This document shows positions 9,871 through 25,500 of a stretch of 64,000 bases of DNA, one piece after another. How positions within the stretch are numbered: position 1 is the first letter of the stretch; each line of letters starts with the position of its first letter. The notes below the pieces were generated by a model. The model ran no database searches, was not told the origin of the DNA, and worked only from the letters and a program-made list of their open reading frames with translations. The stretch is taken from positions 7,771,770-7,835,769 of the forward strand of contig NC_092364.1 in assembly GCF_030848805.1 (NCBI RefSeq), written 5' to 3'. Source of the DNA: Temnothorax longispinosus (lineage: Eukaryota > Arthropoda > Insecta > Hymenoptera > Formicidae). Position numbers and translations under genes: made by a program.

Positions 9871-12800
9871 TATAAAATTTCATGTTATATATTGTATTTT
9901 ATAAGAAATATGGAACAATATGATTTCTCTGTTTTTTCTATTTTGTATAGAAAACATACATTATTTTTATACTGTATAAAGCAATTGAAGAAATTAAAAA
10001 TTCTAATACATTGTATTGTATTTTATATGTATTTTGTTTTTTACATATATTTTTATTAAAACGTGCAATATTAATCCGTTATTTATAGAGTTCTGTTAAT
10101 AAATATTACTATCCATACATATAAATGTATATAGCGGGATAGTTTTTGAGATTTATATCTCAAGATATAAATACTCCGCCTTAATAAAACATAGAGCTTT
10201 ATTCATAATACACTCAACAAATAGTGGTGAAAGAGAGTACACTTGTCATAATTCCATAACTCTACTGGGTCACAATATTTCCTTTCTAACAATGCTGTTA
10301 CCTTAATTAAGTGTTCAAGTAAGTTTGTATATACAATGCGCGCGTGTTCGGAATAAAAGTTAACAATTATTTTAATAAATTCTTGATCCACTCAAAATTG
10401 TTACAGTGGTCCTTGCATTAAAAAACTTTAATAGAGAGTTTTGTCGATAGTCCCCCTTATACTTATCCTAGGTATGCATTTACACATTGGCACTAATATT
10501 TGCCCGTGGTCTAACAATAATAAGAAGTAGATATGCTATCTTACGTTAAGGGAAAGTGTCTTGATAAACAAATTGTTGAATTTTATATGTATTCATTACG
10601 TAAACTATAGGTATACGAATGTGATATAAAGTCATGTAATTGCACTTTCTTAACACTCTGGTATACCCACAGTATAAGAATAGTATAGAATAGAGAAATA
10701 AAATTTGCAAGTGAAAGAGGCAATCGATATTATGAAGCCATGAATTATTCTTTCAAACAATCAAAATATGATAAACTGAAAAGTGTTTTCTAAAATCTCT
10801 ATCTTTGAAGAAACTTTAAATTGATTTTATCTTGAATTTAAAGAATGTTATTATAAAGTTTTTAGAAAAAGTTGAAAAATTTAACAGTAGAAGATTAGTT
10901 AAAAAATTATTGTGTGTGTGTACAAAAAAAAATTTATAAAATATTTTAATATTGCATGTAATTTCACTAGCAAGATATTAGCAGCACTCTGTTTGTAGTA
11001 TCCGTAATCTACAAATACCAATAATACTATTTTTGTTGTCACGGTGGAATCTATTTCAAAGGTGTCGAATAACAAAATCTTATTATTAATACACTTCTCG
11101 TTTGGAAGATTTTACATATTAAAATAATCTTAGGATCAATATTTTTATAACAATGCAGTTATCAAATGCGATGCTTATACTCCCAAATATTATATATCCC
11201 ATAGCATAAAGTATATATATGTTTTATAAAAAACATATGTTTTAGTAACTTGTGCATATTATCATACGCTTTTATTATACATTCTTTTTATGGAAATTTC
11301 TTTGTACATATTATTTTCATAGTGAAATGCCTCTCTCGAAACGTGCAACAGTTTGTAGAGGTACAAAAAAATAATATGTTACCTACCTATAGATTATTAC
11401 AAAACATTGCTTTCACATATATTATCGTCGATCCTGAAAGTATAATTTGGTTACCACTTCCTATATAATTTTTCGTCGCGCGGTCATCATATATAACGTC
11501 TTAGTTGTCGCACTTTCATATTACGAACGTCAAAATTCACAATAGTTGATCAAAACAGTGTATTATTGTGAAAATATATTACGCTTCAAAAACATTCCTA
11601 AATATCTCAAAAATTGATCGGCTTAATTCCACATTTTTGTGCACGCAAAATTTTGATTTTCATACATTAATTGATTACATCGTCGGCGAATGTTGTAAAG
11701 TTATTGACAGGACTATGCATGCTCGTCAAGATCCGTTTAATTAGTACGATATATTAAGTATGCAGCACTAGCGATTGTTATAATATCACGGTATCGGAGT
11801 AATCAATGCTAATTTGCTTCTTCATACATAAGAGTTTTATATTTTTGCTGAGTATTCCAGAGCCTTAAGATAACATATATGAGTTCAGGAAATTTATTTT
11901 TACATTAAAATCAGAATTATTTGGCGCATTTTACGTATTAACTATAAATTTATTACCAGAATTTTTAATGTAATCTATTGTAATCATTTGGCAGATGTAG
12001 TGTTCAAATAGAAATGTAACCGCGTTGAATAGGCCGTAATAATGGTTATATCTCAGAATATCGTCGATAATATTATTGTCGAAAAATGCAGTACACAACA
12101 TGTACTTTTGCTTTTTAATTATTTTATTGTTATTAAAAGGACATAATAAAAAATGTATATATATTTTATGTGATAAACGTTATTTGGGAATAAAAGTTTA
12201 TATATCATTAACTTTAAATAAATTTAAGAGAATCCTGCCATTTCATAGAATAATATTATTTTACATTTTACATTATTTGTATTTTATTTTTTAAATGTTG
12301 AAATGTTAAATTTTAAAAATCCCAATTGCAATTTTAATTAAAGATATCTTTTTATTACGCAACTTTTAAATTACACAAAAAATTATTAGTTTTAAAGCAT
12401 ATTTTTCTCTAATTTATTTTGAAAGTAGACATCGTATGTATGTATGTGTATGCGACGGCATTTTAATTTACATTTTATTTAAAATTTTAAGAGATCTCAT
12501 TTATCGAGATGATAACTAAACTCATATATATAAACATTTTGATATGTCAACTTAATATCTCATCAAAAAGAAAGTGCGATTGCCGTAATAGGAAAATAAT
12601 CTAACTTATATATATTGAATCAATGTATATAAATACGGAACGTATTATTTCAGATGGTCAAATTATTGATGGTATTTTCGTAATTAATTCAGTTTGAGAC
12701 AAAAAATGTAATTTTTGTCATTTCAGTAAATCCCAAGAAAAAAATGGGACGCGTAGATTACTGACAATGAGTAACTTCTATTAATTAATTGATGAATTAA

Positions 12801-13499
12801 TTAATAGACCGATTAATTATATTATCGTTCTATTATTAATATCGATGATATAAGTGGCAACTTATATCATAATCGCGGTAATTAATAATACAATTTCGTT
12901 AAATAATCGCAGACTCTTTAAATGAAAATCGTCATTAAATCACGAAAGATCGCGTCTTATATATATTTTCGCTATTCAAACTTGACGTCAAGTCGATTGG
13001 TTCATTCGACCATCCGAGAAATAACTGTGTGTTGTGTGCTAATATAACGTTTGAACAATGCGCGTGTGGGTTAAAAATGTAAGTACGAGCTGCAACGATA
13101 CGGAATAACACTCTAGTGAGGTCTGAACGGCGAGGCGACGAGGCTCGGCGCCGTTATTAGGCCTTCGACACACCGTTTGATCGGCTACTTTTAAAAACGT
13201 ATCAAACATGTATTTTTTTTTTACAGACCTGCCCTGCGTAATTTCGCGACGACACTGGTGCCTAATTAATTATTCTATCTCTTCTCGCATTTTATGCTTA
13301 CGCTCGCTTTCGCGCTCTCTCTCTCTCTCTTTCTCTCCGTCTCTCCCATTCTTCTTCGGCAATCTCACACCGCTATGTACATTCTTTAAACGCTCATATT
13401 ACATATTGTACATAAACTCTGTACACGTGACAAAGTATTTACAAGTGTGAGGCAGGTGGTGTACAGCGTCTAGATTGTCATCACTATCCCGTGCTCCGA
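9871..13499. other. AT-rich intergenic region between two convergent genes
   Basis: This 3.6-kb stretch is very AT-rich with only short ORFs of low complexity. Its left part should hold the POLR1H 3' UTR, with AATAAA near 10098. Its right part (about 13,000-13,499) should hold the 3' UTR of the minus-strand peptidase and contains a CT-rich run at about 13,310-13,345. I see no transposon termini, RNA genes or protein domains. Confidence 0.6.
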
Positions 13500-13598
13500 T
13501 CATGATGACGTCTGAAAGCATTCGTCCAGGAAGTTCTCCAGCGAGTGATACAAATGCGCCCGCGACTGAACGATACCGTGGTCCTCGTCCGTGTACGT
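13500..13598 (-). CDS. Peptidase exon I (catalytic His and stop)
   Basis: Thirty-two codons plus TGA. YTDEDHGI carries the catalytic His (13578-13580), then a short tail ending QTSS. The acceptor TTTTTTGCAG lies 91 bp downstream of exon H. Confidence 0.95.
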   Translation of the reverse strand, partial: TYTDEDHGIVQSRAHLYHSLENFLDECFQTSS

Positions 13599-16500
13599 CT
13601 GCAAAAAACGAAAGAAATGCAAAGTTACTTGGCGATACACTTATATAGGTATTAATTCAACTTGCCTGTGTCGAGAACGTGAACATTACCTGTTGTCTGA
13701 AGAGGATGTCCTTCTGCTCCAACACCTTCGCGAGCATAAGCGATTGTTGATAGTGCACGTTGTCGTCGAGAGTACCGTGAATCAAGTAGTACATCTTATT
13801 CTTGATGTTCTCGACCTTATTGAGCAGCTGGCCTTGCTCGTAGCCTTGCAGATTATCAGAAACGGTTGGCAAACCCATGAACCGTTCGGTATAAATCGAA
13901 TCTGTAATTGCAATTAACACGATTGCATTAATAAGGATAACGCGTGAGTGGAAAAAAAGGACGAATAAAGGTTTACGGTCTACGTTATATGTGTTCCGCG
14001 TAATATATTATGCGGAAATTGCACAAGTGTGACGTTGCATAAGTCTTTTTAACGCCATCCTGTAAATCACGTGTATTTTTCTCGCGTGCTCTAACAAAAG
14101 GAGAGGTAAATGCTGACACGAATTTAAAGCAGTTGAGAAAGTAATATTAAAGCTGCAGTAGCGCGTCCTTTTCCCACGGAGAGCGCTCACTTTTCTTCAT
14201 TAAAACACCGGTGCGTAAAAAATTCTTAGACAAATCCCGGGGCCAAATGAGCTTAACATAAGTCATTTTAAGTAAGCCGCGTTCTCCGCAAGTAAGCTCT
14301 CTTAACAACGTTTCGTTTATAGCGAAGAAGATCGAGCTAGAAAAATAATGCTTCACGCGTGATACTACTAATAATGTCGCAGCAATCGAAAAATAAGGAT
14401 AAAAAACATCAATTTCCATTAATTATATTTTCTCTCTATCTCTTATTACATATTTAAAGTATGATTTGCAACGCGCGGGACATATAAAATAAATTGTTCA
14501 CTGAAGATCAATATTCCTAGCATAGGAATAAAAGATATTATTGATTTAAATATAATTAGCGTTACCTGCTATAATTTTTAATTATTTGTTATAGTTTACA
14601 ATGATTTATATGACAGTTACTTTATTTCTATAACTTATTACATTATAATTATTACAATCAGATCAGCAAAAAGCCCTAAGTTTCGACTTCCAAAAGAGAC
14701 AAGTTCTCTCTTCTTTAGCCTTAATGTTAAAATGCTTGAGACAGAAAATACTTTCCGCTTCTTGCGCTAATTATTGCTGCTAATTAGGCACGGCATATCT
14801 TTCGGTTTATTGGTTTTTCAGAATTTTTTTTACTTTTCCTACTACCATTGAAGAGCCAACCTGACTTTGCTGACGTTATAATAGCGCGGTGTGTAATTCA
14901 ACGAATTACAAAAAATTGCCTCATCCAATTGTAAGATAATTCCGGTTTACGTTGTTAAATAATTTTTCTTCCTTTTGAGATAACTGCAGACTGTAGACTA
15001 AACACACTTTACGTGTTGCGTCGTTAATTCGATCACCTATTAATAACGTACCGTAAAGGGCCCAATCCGTAACTGGCGCGACAGACATGCCGCACTTGAA
15101 GACACCCTTTAAGTCCATGGCGAGCGTCATGCCGGTCGCGTATCCACCATAACTCCAGCCCCATATCGCCGTTCTGGTACGGTCAATGAAGGGCAATTCG
15201 TCCTGCAGATGCCTGTAAGAAGCAGAGAAAAGGTGAATCAATATCACTGAAAATACGATATGTTGAAGCACATATAGCAAAAATATATTATCTACACAAT
15301 TTTACTCACGAAATTGATTAAACATTTTTAAAATTTTATAAAAGTATCTGCATGGTATAAGAAAAAAAAGAGTAAGAGAGCAAACATTCAGCATATTTTT
15401 ATAATTTATACATCAGGAGGATAGATATTTTTTTATTAACATTTTCATTAATTATTATTTTAGTTTCTAAAACAATAGCTTCTGAACGACTCTTCGTTAT
15501 TTTCGAAGCACCTGATTAATTTCGTAAAACACAAGTTATTGTACATCACCGAGACGTGACGTTACAGCGAGAAAAGAATATCTTTGCAAAAACGAGGATC
15601 TTTCAACTTACAAATTTAGGAAACAATATCAAAAGGAATATGTTTATGACGAATTCTTTTGTCTAGGAGGATCGTGTGCGAGAACGCGCCTCACAAGATT
15701 ACCTCTTTTACTAGAGAATGCCGCAGCGCTCGTAAAGAGATAATCGCCCCTCTCGCTGAAACGCGCAAACGAGATAGTCGACCACTTTCCGATAAGAATC
15801 GATGAATAATTTGTAATTTTTCTACTTCCTTCTCTCACCGTATCTGCCATTATCTCGCGTGCACTCTGCGCGATTATATACGTGCTACCAATGTGCCTGA
15901 TATTACAGAACACATAGCACATGGATCGCCTTCGAATAATTTCTACAGTAATGCAGTTTAGTGCATTATAATTATCAAAACTTTTCAGAGAATCTAACTT
16001 TCTCATAGCCTCATTAAATTATTTTTACAGGCTCTTTCACAGAGAAAGTAATGCTTATTCTGGTTTAGATAATAGAGCCATCACACTTCTCCTAAATAAG
16101 AAAATTTTTGGTTTTTTACGTTTCAGATACCTAAGAACAGCTAGAATCACTTACACCTCCTAATGAGCAGGATATAACATATAGAAAAGAGCATTTTTGT
16201 TAATTAAAAAAATGAAAAAAACATGCAAAGTTTAATTTTATTCGCTTTTTTTCGTTTCCCTACAAAAAATTCTTGAAAAATACCTTTTTTTACGACGTTT
16301 CAAACCAGAATACTCCCTCAATTCAAAATGGACAATGCTTCAGCTGTACTTTAATTATCTCTCTAATTACCAACGAATTCGGTATATATTGTGAATTAAA
16401 TAAGGGAGTTTGAAAAAGTGGTATTTCATCACGGTATCCTTAGAGAAAGATCAACTGCAATTTGGACGAGGAATCCACGGACAAAGAACGCGAATGTTAC

Positions 16501-19500
16501 CTCTGGGACGACCCGTGTATCTTTCAGACGTCTCCCAGATTGAGCGCGGCGTCTCGCCTCATGATTTCCGGAAACTCGAGAGTGGATTCCACGCGCAAAG
16601 CGCCCGCGTGCGTTGCTCTCCCGCTGCCACGCCACCCCGGAAGAAAAAGAGGGGTGAAATTCGTATTTCTTTCCTTCCAATCTTTTCGGGCTATTGTCTC
16701 TGGCATCTCTCGTGTGTTCGATAATATAATGGTCCCGGCGGGATCAGCGCCCACACCGGCACGGCCGGTCGACCGGCCGGGCCGCCGCGCCCGTAGAAAT
16801 AGTAAACGGCTCCTCGTACGGCGACGCGCGGCAGATTTCGTTTCTTCTTCTCCCCCGTTCGCTCCCTCGGTGAAATTTATTTACCTCGTAAATCGACCGG
16901 CGGCGGTACGTTGAATTCTATTTCTTTCCATGAGAGAAAAAAAACCGAGGAAAAAAAAGAAACTAAACGGAGAGGAAAAGGAAGAAACTCGGACCGAGAC
17001 GCTTCTCCCTTTCGTTTTGCGGCTCGCCCGTTATGTGTATACTCTCTAGGATACGTATTTCGGTCTCGGTCGAAATTCTATCGGTATTCCCCGTGGCCCT
17101 TTGTCTCGTCGCACTTATTTGTTGCCTATCGAGAACGCCCGCGGTCCGATACGCTGCGCGAATTTCAAGGCAGCTAGGATTTTCCTGACGTTTTAATTAC
17201 GATCGCGTGTACGTCGGATATTTAAATTATTGGAAGATCTCGACGGAATTAAAAACGGAATCGGTATAAATTAGCGCGACAAAAATAAATTAACGCTAAA
17301 GAATAGGAAGATTTAAATTGCAATTAATGTTAATTAATTTGGATTGATGATGTATCTTGAGCGACAATCTGAATTATCTTTTCTTTTTTTGTTATGGCAA
17401 GAAGAATCGTCAAATCGATCGAAAAATTGTACAACTTTCGTGTCACGTATTTTAAAGAACGTTACATCTAATTATTTCTGGCATGACGTAACATAATAGA
17501 TTTTTCCTTTTGCGAACATAGGAAGAAATATTATAATAAATTAAATCTTTCAAATACTTTTAGAAACCTTTTTCTCTTTTAAACTAACTGAGGTATGCGT
17601 ACTGTTTATTAGTATCACGTATAATGCTACATATTATGAGTAATTTTTTCTTATATATCTTTCGCATTTCTCTTGTCTACATTCACACGGTTGCCACTCC
17701 CCAGGCAGCACGCATGTCCAAAATCGGGGACATAAGACGTCTTAAAGACATCTTTATATTCCGGATTTTGGACATGGTGCCTGGGTCATTATTTATACGT
17801 ATTTAATTATCTAATCCTGCGACACTCAATCTTCAAATCAACCACGGATGCTTGCACGGAGCTATGATTTCCCCCCCTTAGGATAAACGATTGTTAGTCG
17901 CTCTCCCCCATTTAAAGGATCATTACGCTTATGAGGGGTGCGTCGCCGTCCCCAAGATTTCCGGGTTTCAACGCCGCTTACGTCACTCGTTATTCAGCAA
18001 TTAAGTGGTCGTGGAACCAACGGGTGGAGTAACCAGCGACAAGCTGGTTAATCGGTCTGGTTAGCCGGTTCGATGACGGAACAAAGGCCGGCAAAAACGA
18101 GACAAAACGCGAAAGGGTTTCACGAAGGGTTGACGACACACAGAGGGAGAACGGCGCGGATCGTGAGGGGCCGGGCGGCCGGGAAGAGCTTCGAGTTGAA
18201 GAGAGTCGAACGATTCCGTAATCGTTTGGCCCGTTTCCAACTCCGCGACTCGCTTTTTACGTGCCGGACGATGCATTGGCAAAACAGCCGTAGAGCTGGC
18301 GTAGAACACCGGGAAACGTGCGGATAGCGTACGTCTTCGCGAATGCCATTTGACATCAGCGACTGAACGTTTTTCAAAGAACGTTATTCTAAGGCCATTG
18401 GATTACTCTATAATTAACACGAAAGATCCTGTTTTAGGAACTGAGTATCAAACCTTTTATTCGAAGGGAAGGAAAGAACGATGCCTTAATTGCTTAATGA
18501 ATCAGTTATACTTTATTTGGCAGAATCTCATCGAATACCAACATTCGTTGCACGGGTAAGGAAAACTGCCAAAAACCTTACCAGTATTCATAAAATAAAA
18601 GTACAATGTTTATATCATTTTATAACAAAATCAAGTATTACATTCGGTTGTGCAGGAATGAAGCAATTAATGTTTATCTCAATTAGACAATGTCAAAGTA
18701 ATTTAAACGAAATCAAAGGAATGCACAATATAATAAACAGTCATAAACATATGCAAAGAACGTAAATCATACAGGAACAATGCAGTAAAGGATTATATTG
18801 AATTATTGTCATTTATGATTGAAGGTTTTCTTTGTTACTTTTATCAGATATTTAATCTTTCTTTTACCAATCAAACTACTAAGTTCAAGTAATGTTTCAG
18901 CATAGAACGTCGAATAAGAATATAATTTCTGAAAGGAAAGATCATGTTTAGAATTCGATATGTTATAATAGTGTATGGTACTTCAATCATGATTGACCTG
19001 GATAAACTTGTATAAGTTGAATATAGACTAATATCGCAAATTATTACCAAAATATATACAGAAAAACACGCACGAAATAGAATAATAATAATTACGGTTA
19101 ATAAAGGAATATAGTTTCTCGAACTGAGAATTTCGACAGTATTTACTATTTGTATCATCCGATAATAATATCTATATTGACTTTAGTTACGTTTAGTACG
19201 CACTATGTATTATGCTTAGGATACGCAATGTCGTACTAGTTTAACACGGTATATCACGCTCAAATCACGCGATGGTTCACACCTCAAATATTCCGTTGTC
19301 ACGCGCCGAACACGCTATGTGTTATACGGATAGAAGCACGAATAGCCTTATACTATTCGTCTTCTGGAAAGTTCACGAAGGAACTGAGCTCTCGAGAAAA
19401 GGCCTGTCGATCGTATTAATTTATGCGCGCCACGATTGTATTACTTTATGCGCGCCACAAAATGGAATCGTGAAAATCTCACGATATTCTCAGTAACCAA

Positions 19501-22500
19501 TATCCGAGGATTAGGCTGTGTAAAGCCTGAATTTAATGTCAACCCAAGAACGGTTGTACCAAATAGAATGATAAGGTTACCTTACATTTAACCAAAATTA
19601 GGCTTGTTCCAGAATAGGATAACTGGAATTCTCTCATCAGAGTATACTTATCAAGTACAAAGACGACGCAAGGGATCCTCGTCCTTCCAAAAATATATCT
19701 CGGGATTAATGGCCGCCCTCGTCTTTACTATCGGAATTCCCTCGTTTCCTTTTCAGCAGTCAGAAAGTCCAGAGACAAGGTTTCGTCTTTCCCAAATAAT
19801 GATGTAGCTGTATATAACAGCTCTGCTTCCTCAGAAGCCGGGATATTACGGATTTTACGATTATAGAAAGTAGCGTATCTACGCAATATCAAAGCAATAA
19901 CTAACATGCTCACTCGTTGAGCGTCCGAAAAGAAGTGACGACGAGAACGTCGTTGTTTGCGCGGTAAAATCAGGGAACGCCTGCGCGTCAGCGTTGCGCA
20001 CGAATATAGAAAGAAAACACGACGCATGCGTTAAATTGGACGGATGCCTCGCAGCGCGACAACAACAGAAACGCTGCCCGATAGATAGCGCGCTTACGGG
20101 AGGTCGATAACAAATAAATCTATCTATAGATTTCTCTCTGCTCATGGCTCTGTTTTACCCCAGGTAGCTCTGCTCGTCCTTACTCTCAATTCGAATAAAT
20201 GCTAGATTCTGAACAGATCCTGAGGCTTGCGCTTAAAGGGGTAGACAACCTTGACAAGCAAAAAAATTGATTTCTTTATACTAAATATTTAAGAAATAAA
20301 AAACTCTGAATGTTTGAAACTTTGGCACATGATTCTATATTCTTTTATATTTGCTTTAAAAAAAGAATCGTTAAAAATGTTAATATTAATAACAAGAGTT
20401 ATTGGTAATGAAGGGAAGTAGTTTAGTAGCTGGTGGTGGACATGAAATTTTGAAAACGGCTCCAACGATTTTTTTCAAAAATTTTTTACATGTTAAAAAT
20501 ATCTAAAATGTATCGGAAACAGATTTTCGAATAAAATTCTTAAAAAAGGAAAAAAATATTTTAGCAAAAAAGTGCAAAATTACATTTTCTTTAATAAAAT
20601 TACAGACATTTTTTTTCAAATTTTGTTTTTAATATATTTTAGAGGCACTTTTCTAGGTATATGAATCCGTTTTTTATTATGTTTTAAAGAGTGACGCCAA
20701 AAACAGGCCAAAAATCGCCTGTTTCGCTACCCTTGAAATCCGACTTGAATTTTGTGCTAAACGATAGTTATATATAATACATTAATCCTCTGAAAGTTTC
20801 AGATTGAGCTCACTCTTTATCTCCACAATATGATGGGTCAAAGTTCGCATTGTGCACCCCAAATCGTTACTTTAGAAAGATCTATTTTTTCGCTTGTCTA
20901 CCCCCTTAAGATTCTACTACCCTCTTATGATTCTATTATTTGCTAAATTTCCACGACGCTCAAAATTGAGATATCGATAAATATATCTGAGGTTAGAATT
21001 ATTCCTTTTCGATAAAGGTGACAGTGTACCTAAATGTCGACAATGGTATCTGGTGAAGTAAATTTTCGCTTCATATACGGGACGATATTTTTCAAATAAA
21101 CGCCTATTATCGTAATAAAGACATTGTACAAACTATCAATGACGCTATTTGGTCTATTCAATATTTAAGTATTGAACTTAAAAAATATATATACATATAT
21201 ACATGCACGCGAGGTGCCCAGGTGTTCCTCATCCTTTTCTCTATTTATGTACTTCGGTCGATGGACCGATACTCTGATAAGTTCCACGACTTTTAATTGT
21301 TTACAACAAATTAGATTAGCTGCGTACAACTAAATTTTTTTTCTATCTGTAAGCAATTTTCCGTTTTAATATAAGCAAATGCAAACTATTTGCCTTCTTT
21401 TACGGAACACCACAGCAACGTTAAAGGAAAATAGTTCGAGCAAGAAATAATAAAGTTATTAAAACGTTTGGAACCGCGCACAATGAAAAAGCAATTTTAT
21501 AGTAATATTTCTGCCGTTGTTATTCTGCTATTATTATTCGAAGAGAAATCCGGTCGTCAAAGGGAAAAATTGGGGCAGAAGTCTGGAAATGACGGAGATA
21601 AAATCTTCGTGAAACGAAGAAAGAACCGCCGCTGCTAAGAGTTTACCGCGTTTCTCGTCCACGACGCGGTATACTTCGTGATTCAACATTTATTTTATAC
21701 ACCATGCCGTGCGCTAATTTCTTGCTGCTATTTACTAAATTTCATCCGGAAATTCCGCGCGCGGAGATTTGCGGAACCGCCGATCTACGCGCGCCGTCAG
21801 GCTTGCGGGTTCGCGGTCGCGCGGCGGCGCGTTGTCGCTTAAACGGTAAAATATGACCTCACCACCGGCACGGAATAGGCATTATTCATCACGACCGGAA
21901 GTTTGATGTTTCGGTTTAAAGATGGACGGTCGTATAAGTGGGCGAGCTCTCTCACCACTGCCACTAGTCCCGCTCTCCCTCTTTCTCTCTTTCTCTCACA
22001 CATTCTCTCACGAGATAAATTACTCGTGGCAGCTAAGTGGAAATACGAGAGGAGAGCCCGGCTCTTCTTCGTGGTACCTACCCGCCACTCGACGGCGCGG
22101 CGAGCGTGGAGAGGGTTACCCGATAAATTCAGATAAAAGTACGAGCAATTTTCTTCTTGTTAACGCGGCAGTGATGTTCTCTCCCTCTCTCAGGTGCCCG
22201 CGCCGTGAAAAAGAACTTCGTTAAACGTGGTCCTCGGACGCGTCGAGGGAGCCTGGAGTTAGATTAGTTAACTTGGGGTTTAGCGAATTACTCCGATTGC
22301 GCGGTGATAAGTCACTTTGAAGCCTCGCCTATAATTAGGTTTGTCCTAAAGCAAAACTTTGTCCGCCACCCTTTCAGAGGGGACGATTGCGCCAGACGCA
22401 CGTTCGGCTTCAGATTCCGCCCGCGATCGTTCGTTAGCATCACCGTCGAGAGCTATCCTGGCGCGGCTGGGCGTCGAAAGCAATCTCGGGTTAACGATAT

Positions 22501-25500
22501 AATGCGTCTTCTACGTGTAAACGTGGCGTAAAGCGCCCGTGGTAAACGTAATATGCGCCTCGCTCTAACGGCGAGAATATGACCGCGCTTGCCGTAAGTT
22601 AGATCCTTTTTCAGGAAAAATGGACGCGGGGTCGCGTTAGACGGGGTTTAGAGGAAAATTGGTCTTGCTGAGAGGGACTCAAATGAAATAAACTTAGTTT
22701 CGTAGAATGCAATATTTTGTGTTAAAAGTAAATTTTGCTTTGAAACTTCCAATATAAAATTAGAAAGTTATTATTCGCTGCATTATTGATTCGATAGCAA
22801 CTTTTATTAATTTAATTTCTAATCAGTATTGAGTGATTTTTTTGAAAATCGTAAGTTGACAATCGAAATTATTTTACGACAGTTAAACTTACCTGGTAAC
22901 GTTAATCTGATCGACAATTTCGACGGTGCCGAGGCGCCGGTATCCGGCGAACAGCATGTCGTTACCCATTAATCCGGAGCCGCGACCGTCGATGGCAGCG
23001 TATATGATACTTTTGTTTGTCACGAGATACGTGCCCCAATCAATGTTAAATTTCTCCGTCACTTGAAACGAATCCGGGCCGCCATACCTGAAAGGCAGAC
23101 AGATTACGTGACACACAGGTCGTCACCACATTATCGGTATCTTTCAACGCTCTTCACAATTTTACGTATACACGTATCTGTTCATTTTACGCGTTGCAAA
23201 CTTGATTCTTTTATAATTGCACAAATTAAGATAGAGAAATATAGCTATATCTTGATTTTTATTATTTTTCAGTCTCACATTGGCGTTTAATTTTTTGAAA
23301 ATTGTGTGATGAGGAAGAAAGAAACTAGATATCTTATTTATAAATTTATAAATAGAGAGCAGTTTATAAATTAACCCTTATGTCAATACCCGGAATGTGC
23401 GACGTTGTTCAATACCCGGGGTACCCTGGTACCCACTTATCGAATCTCTTTAATAAATCGTTTCTTTTGTATTACACACAGAAAGATATTTGTTCTACAG
23501 ACGAGAAAAGCAATTATTTATTTTATTTTATTTTGTTTAATAATTTTTTTCAGCTAAAAATATTTTCTTAATAATAATGTAAGATATACTTGTTACAAGT
23601 CCAAAATATGTTTTAAGTAAATGTAATGCTTATGATGACTTTATAATAGATTTGCAGATATATAAACTTACTAAATACTTAGAGCAAGTATATTTACTTG
23701 TAGGTTGTATATATTTTTCTATGTATATGCTCGTGTATGTATTTGTGTGTATATATTTTTATTTATGTCTACTTTCCGCGCGAGCCGACAAAAGACTACC
23801 GAACAAATAGAGTCAAGACGTTGCGAAACATGTATCGTTAGTCGTTAGTTATTAAAAACTGTGAAAAATTAACTGTGTGAGAGTAATGAAAAGAAAACGC
23901 TTTCGACTGCGTGACGAACAAAGAAATCGGTATTTGAGAAATTTATTAGATGAATCGGATGTAGAGAGTTCCCAGCCTTCAGATAGCGACGACGAGGATT
24001 GGTTTCCTTCGCAAAATCAATCCCAATCTATAGATGATTCCGATTTTGAAGGATATGTCGAAACTGGTAAGTTTTAATTTAATTTTTATATTTATGAAGT
24101 GATCACGATAACACAATAATTACGTATTTATGTATAGAACAGCATAAGGATAAAAAATCAGAAGGATACACACAGATTCAATCCGAGAGTGATAAAAGTG
24201 AAGACGAGAGCCAAGAACAAGATAAAGGAGTAATGCGGCTATTAAAGGCATTTTTATTTGTATATTTTATTTTTTATTATATACCTAGAAATATAAGTTT
24301 TTTATAATAGTACATAATTTTAGAGGAAACCGAGAATACTTTTGTAGCAAAAGATAGAACGGTGTGGGCTAAAACACCGTTACCTCAATATCAAACGGCA
24401 ATTCATAATATTGTACGTCAAAGAGCTGGTCCACATAAAAGTACAAAAACTCTATCAATCTGCGCAACTTTCAAGAAAATCATAACAAATGAAATGATAG
24501 ACATTATAGTTCGGTATATCAACAAAAAGGTATCACAAGTTTATAAAGAATATAACAACACATATCCAGAACGACAACCGCTTGTATGGAAAAATTTGAA
24601 AACCCAAGAAATGTATGCATTCTTAGGAATCTTGATTTGTATGGGGCAAATAATTCTAATACGGATCATACAACTGAAATGTGGAAAATGTCTTCGTTTC
24701 CCCTGTATCGAGCAACAATGGGCGTAAATCGTTTCTGGAATATTTTGCGTTTCATTCGATTCGATGATTCAAACACGCGCCAAGAACGTGCGTGTGAAGA
24801 TAAAGCTGCTGCAATACGTGATATCTGGACCATGCTCAATGCAAATTTAGCCAAAACTTACCGGCCAACGGAAAATTTAACCATCGATGAGCAACTATAT
24901 TCTTTCCGAGGACGTACGACCAGATTCACACAGTACATTCCATCTAAGCCAGCAAAATATGGGATAAAAATCTGGTGGATTTGTGACGCTGAAAATGCTT
25001 ATCCGCTAAATGGAATAATTTACACCGGAAAAGTTGGAAATATTCGAGAAAAAAACCAAGGAGAAAGAATTGTGAAGGAGCTTGCAGCTCCGTATAAAGG
25101 AAGTGGAAGAAATATATGTATGAACAATTTCTTTACTTCGTTACCCCTTGCCAAACATTTATTGTCATGGAATTTAACTATCGTTGGTACATTAAAAAAA
25201 AATAAAGCATATATTCCAAAGGCAATGGCCCCATCGAAAAAAAGGGAAGAATATTCGACGCTGTTTGGTTTTTGTGATAAAGTAACTCTATGCTCGTATG
25301 ACCCAAAGAAAAATAAAACTGTTATTGTATTATCGACAATGCATTCGGATATCGCAGTGGCAGATGATGCAAAGAGGAAACCAGAGATAATATTATATTA
25401 TAATACGTACAAGGCTGGTGTCGATACAATGGATCAAATGGTAGGGAGATATACAACGCACCGTCGTACGAACAGGTGGCCACTCGCCCTCTTTTTCAAT

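Larger units (their letters stand above)
15213..22892 (-). other. Peptidase intron (F-G), 7.7 kb
   Basis: Contains a small hairpin at 17699-17785 and a TTAA-flanked element at 20237-20905. Three patches are clearly richer in GC and CpG than the rest (about 16,440-17,180, 18,060-18,340 and 21,640-22,620). ORFs inside them are open on several frames, which composition explains. No conserved domain was recognised. Confidence 0.6.

Noticed and set aside
16050..16310. Short inverted motif ATTCTGGTTT / AAACCAGAAT as transposon ends
   Set aside because: Only ten bases pair, there is no target duplication, and the flanking sequence shows no further symmetry.
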